NCBI RefSeq assembly: GCF_001006305.1 | Contig: NZ_LBHJ01000003.1 | Location: 372,001-436,000, forward strand | Source: Silvibacterium bohemicum | Lineage (GTDB): Bacteria; Acidobacteriota; Terriglobia; Terriglobales; Acidobacteriaceae | Reading direction: 5' to 3' | Length of the DNA: 64,000 nt | In this document: positions 61,094 through 64,000 of the stretch, in pieces | Layout: each line of letters opens with the position of its first letter | Position numbering within the stretch: position 1 is the stretch's first letter | Notes under the pieces: generated by a model | What the model was told of the DNA's origin: nothing | What the model saw: the letters and a program-made list of their open reading frames with translations, nothing else | The model's database searches: none | Made by a program: the position numbers and the translations under genes

Positions 61094-63424
61094 CTATCGA
61101 ACCTTCCATTTCATCGATAGCGCGGAAAGCTTGTCATTCATCGTCTGCGCCGGTTTCGGCGCAGGCGCGGGCTTTGGAGCAGCAGCAGGAGCCGGTTTTG
61201 TAGCGGATACAGCCGCCGGTTTCTGAGCGGGTTTACTATTCGCTTTCACAGGACGCGGGGAAGGTTCGAGCAGCGCTTTGATGGAGAGAGCGATGCGCTT
61301 GGTCTTGGTATCGGCGCTCAGCACTTTCACCTTGACGATCTGGCCGGTCTTCACCGCCTCCGATGGCTCCTTGATGAAGCGATTGGACAGCTCGCTGATG
61401 TGGACCAGGCCATCCTGGTGCACGCCCACGTCGACGAACGCGCCGAACTTCGTGACATTGGTGACCACGCCTTCGAGCACCATACCAGCCTGCACATCGG
61501 AGAGCTCGCGCACCTGCTCGTGAAAGCTGGGCGCGACGAAGGTGTCGCGCGGATCGCGTCCCGGCTTGCGGAGCTCCTCGAGGATGTCGTTTACCGTGTA
61601 TGAGCCCGCGGAGAGCTGCTTCTTGTCGAGCTTCTCCAGAAGCGAAGGGTTGCGGATAATTTCCTCGACAGGAGCCTGCAGCGACTCGGCGATCTGTTCC
61701 ACCACCAGATAAGACTCGGGGTGGACGGCGGTCATGTCGAGCGGGTTGTCGCCATTGCGAATGCGGAGAAAGCCGGCCGCCTGCTCGAAGATCTTCGGAC
61801 CGATGCCGGATACCTCCAATACCTGTGTGCGGGAGCGGAAGCGTCCGTTCTGGTTGCGGTAGCTCACGATGTTGAGCGCGGTGCGCTCCGTTATACCTGC
61901 GATATATCGCATCAGGGTCCAGGACGAGGTGTTCAGGTCCACGCCGACGCGGTTCACGCAGCTCTCAATGACGCTCTCCAGCGACTCCTGCAGTTGACGC
62001 TGATCGACATCGTGCTGGTATTGGCCGACACCGATGGATTTAGGATCGACCTTGACCAGCTCGGAGAGCGGGTCCTGCAGACGGCGAGCGATGGAGATGG
62101 CTCCGCGAACGGTGAGGTCGAGATCGGGGAACTCCTGCCGCGCGATATCCGAAGCCGAGTAGACGCTCGCGCCCGATTCGCTGACGGTCACGGAAAAGAT
62201 GTCCTGAATATTTTTTTCGCGCAGGAAGTCGCGAACGAAGGCATCCGTTTCGCGCGATGCGGTTCCGTTGCCGATGGCAATGGCGCGGATGCTGTGTTGT
62301 TGAAGTAAAGCTTCAACCTTTTTCGCCGCTTCAGCGGTTCCATGCTTCGAGGTGTGCAGATAAATCACGTCGTGAGCCAGGAGCTTGCCGGTTTCATCGA
62401 CGACCGCGATCTTGCATCCGGTGCGCAGGCCGGGATCGATGCCCAGGACCGCGATGGGGCCTGCGGGTGCGGCCAGCAGGAGGTTATAGAGATTGTCGCG
62501 AAAGACCTGGATCGCTTCCGTATCCGATCGTTTTTTGAGTTCGAAGCGAACCTCGCCTTGAATGGATGAATTCAACAGGCGCTGCCAGGAATCTGCGATG
62601 GCCAGCTCGAGCTGGGGTGTCCAATCGCCCTGCGCGCGCAGGATATGCCGGCGTATCACGCCAAGAGGCCGCTCGGCTTCTAGCTCGAGGAGGAAGTAGA
62701 GTATGTTTTCGCTTTCGCCGCGCCGGATGGCCAGCATGCGATGGGAGGGAATCGACTTCACCGGCTCCCGGTACTCGTAATACATCTTGAATTTTTCCTG
62801 CTCATCGACCGCGTCCATAACCTTACGGCTGATGACGACGCCCTCGTCGAACGTAAGCTGGCGCAGCGCTTTGCGCAGGTCGGCGTCTTCGCTGATCCGC
62901 TCGGCAACGATGTGCCGCGCGCCTTCGAGCGCCTCTTCCACGGTGGCGACTCCCAGTTCGGCATTCACGAAGCTGGCAGCGAAAGTCTCCAGGGGCTCGG
63001 AAGCGGTCTGCTGAGACCAAAGGTAATCCGCCAAAGGTTCGAGCCCTTTTTCTCGCGCGATGGTCGCCTTGGTGCGCCGCTTGGGACGATATGGCAGGTA
63101 GAGGTCTTCCAGCTCACTCTTGTCGAGGGCCGCTTCAATGCGCGCTTTCAGCTCATTGGTCAGCTTGCCCTGCTCGGTAATCGAGGACAGGATGGTGGCG
63201 CGGCGATCTTCCAGCTCGCGGAAGTAGCCCAGCTTTTCCTCGATGTCGCGAATCTGGACCTCGTCCAGATTGCCGGTCACTTCCTTGCGGTAGCGCGCGA
63301 TGAACGGGACAGTCCCGCCGTCATCGAGCAGCTCGATTACGGCGACCAGGCCGCGCATGGGAAGGTTAAGAGTCTGGGCAATATGAAGAAGAATTTCAGG
63401 AGGGAGAGATTTTAAGTCGGCCAT
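61094..63424 (-). CDS. tex: Tex-like S1 RNA-binding transcription accessory protein
   Basis: The 776-residue protein has the full Tex order: N-terminal helical domain (TVPFIARYRKEVTGNLDEVQ), YqgF nuclease-like fold (VLGIDPGLRTGCKIAVVDET), helix-hairpin-helix DNA-binding segment (VLEVSGIGPKIFEQAAGFLR) and an S1 domain (VVTNVTKFGAFVDVGVHQDG). A Lys/Pro/Ala-rich tail of about 50 residues follows and is longer than in E. coli. Tex helps resolve transcription-related RNA structures. The ATG at 63424 matches the family's usual start; the longer frame to 63499 is not conserved. Confidence 0.95.
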   Translation of the reverse strand: MADLKSLPPEILLHIAQTLNLPMRGLVAVIELLDDGGTVPFIARYRKEVTGNLDEVQIRDIEEKLGYFRELEDRRATILSSITEQGKLTNELKARIEAALDKSELEDLYLPYRPKRRTKATIAREKGLEPLADYLWSQQTASEPLETFAASFVNAELGVATVEEALEGARHIVAERISEDADLRKALRQLTFDEGVVISRKVMDAVDEQEKFKMYYEYREPVKSIPSHRMLAIRRGESENILYFLLELEAERPLGVIRRHILRAQGDWTPQLELAIADSWQRLLNSSIQGEVRFELKKRSDTEAIQVFRDNLYNLLLAAPAGPIAVLGIDPGLRTGCKIAVVDETGKLLAHDVIYLHTSKHGTAEAAKKVEALLQQHSIRAIAIGNGTASRETDAFVRDFLREKNIQDIFSVTVSESGASVYSASDIARQEFPDLDLTVRGAISIARRLQDPLSELVKVDPKSIGVGQYQHDVDQRQLQESLESVIESCVNRVGVDLNTSSWTLMRYIAGITERTALNIVSYRNQNGRFRSRTQVLEVSGIGPKIFEQAAGFLRIRNGDNPLDMTAVHPESYLVVEQIAESLQAPVEEIIRNPSLLEKLDKKQLSAGSYTVNDILEELRKPGRDPRDTFVAPSFHEQVRELSDVQAGMVLEGVVTNVTKFGAFVDVGVHQDGLVHISELSNRFIKEPSEAVKTGQIVKVKVLSADTKTKRIALSIKALLEPSPRPVKANSKPAQKPAAVSATKPAPAAAPKPAPAPKPAQTMNDKLSALSMKWKVR

Positions 63425-63803
63425 GGATCTTTGTTTATGGTAACTGCGATCGATGAGGAAATCGGGGTCAAGGCGATAGCCGCAGGTTGATGAGGCCATC
63501 GCGAGGCTTTGACGGAGAGATCGGTTATGCAGTAAACCAAGGTGTGAGCTGCAGGGATGTGAACGGCAGGGTATGAGTGGCAGCGGAATTCCTGCAGACG
63601 GGTGAAGATAAGGCGCAACCGTGGACCACGGTTACGTATTTCGACCGCTCATCCTGTCGATGCCTGCGCCATTTTGAAATATTCCATCAAAACATGCCGC
63701 TGTCATTCCAGCCCCTCATGCGATATTGAGTCTTAAGTCGCCAACACACTTCCCCAACATTTTCTGCGAGACGCGATGGCCTCGCGTCCCTGGAGGTTAT
63801 TTC
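63425..63803. other. Divergent promoter region of tex and the terminal XRE gene
   Basis: The 379-bp gap contains no credible coding frame on either strand. It ends with tggagg ahead of the GTG start of the next gene. AT-rich hexamers near 63675-63730 (ttgaaatattcc, atattgag) are where a promoter for the rightward gene could lie. Confidence 0.35.
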
Positions 63804-64000
63804 GTGGACCGTATGGGAGCAAGACTTCGCGCGATTCGCACCGAGTGGGGGCTGTCCCTTCGGGAGGTCGAAGAGCAGAGCGGGCAACTCGCACAGGAAT
63901 GGGGCGACCAGGCGTACCAGATCTCTGCAAGCTGGCTGGCGCGGCTGGAGCGTGAAGACCATGAACTCACGGCGTCCAAGCTGTTTGTGCTGGCCGCGCT
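63804..64000 (+). CDS. XRE-family regulator, cut by window end
   Basis: Starting at GTG 63804 (ggagg eight bases upstream) or ATG 63813, the frame reads GARLRAIRTEWGLSLREVEE, then AQEWGDQAYQISASWLARLE and REDHELTASKLFVLAA. This is a lambda-repressor-type helix-turn-helix of the XRE family with a long insertion between the helices. The gene runs off the window end after about 65 codons, so its C-terminal part and any sensor domain are unknown. Confidence 0.75.
   Translation, partial: MDRMGARLRAIRTEWGLSLREVEEQSGQLAQEWGDQAYQISASWLARLEREDHELTASKLFVLAA

Noticed and set aside
1-64000. CRISPR arrays, rRNA operons, riboswitches
   Set aside because: No regularly spaced short repeats, rRNA-like conserved blocks or recognisable riboswitch cores were seen when reading the window.

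Overview
The window reads as a chromosome segment of a soil-type Acidobacteriota (Acidobacteriaceae-like) bacterium. Pointers are a GC-rich coding style with Gram-negative envelope genes, a sedolisin protease followed by Ig-like repeats, a beta-propeller sensor kinase, a DyP/P450 operon, and a Gram-negative sortase with an LPxTA-type substrate. This assignment is inference from gene content; no rRNA, tRNA or CRISPR was seen.

Region 1 (1-9.7 kb) is a decayed integrative island. Minus-strand genes of the kind carried by integrative elements (GHKL ATPase, Fic protein, a methyltransferase-like protein lacking motif IV, an XF1762-like fragment, several unnamed conserved proteins) are mixed with broken copies. 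A complete IS3-family element (4800-6039) with 4-bp target duplications sits inside. An intact AraC/NmrA pair lies between island scraps. At 9.3-9.7 kb pieces of an RND pump and of an alpha/beta hydrolase abut the island remains.

Region 2 (9.9-16.2 kb) holds a tightly overlapping operon of a 451-aa membrane protein, a DyP-type peroxidase and a cytochrome P450, then a P4-type integrase followed by two diverged direct repeats. Region 3 (16.2-19.3 kb) carries SYLF, YciE-like ferritin-fold and DUF2252 genes.

Region 4 (19.4-46.8 kb) is a large exopolysaccharide locus: export protein, Wzx flippase, Wzy-like polymerase, six glycosyltransferases, a WcaF-like acetyltransferase, a WecA-like priming transferase, a secreted glycosidase-like protein, and Gmd/Fcl for GDP-L-fucose. 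Two paralogous modules, each an XRE regulator preceding a Wzc-like tyrosine kinase, bracket the core. A sortase and its LPHTA substrate lie between the second kinase and gmd. Products would be: WecA-like protein primes the lipid carrier, glycosyltransferases build the repeat, WcaF-like enzyme acetylates it, Wzx flips it, Wzy polymerises it, and Wzc/Wza control length and export.

Region 5 (47-64 kb) has a propeller sensor kinase with NarL-type regulator, a DoxX-like protein, a sedolisin gene broken by one base in a G6 run, a sigma-like protein, a multicopper oxidase, a codon-optimised secreted phosphoesterase, Tex, and the start of an XRE regulator cut off by the window end.
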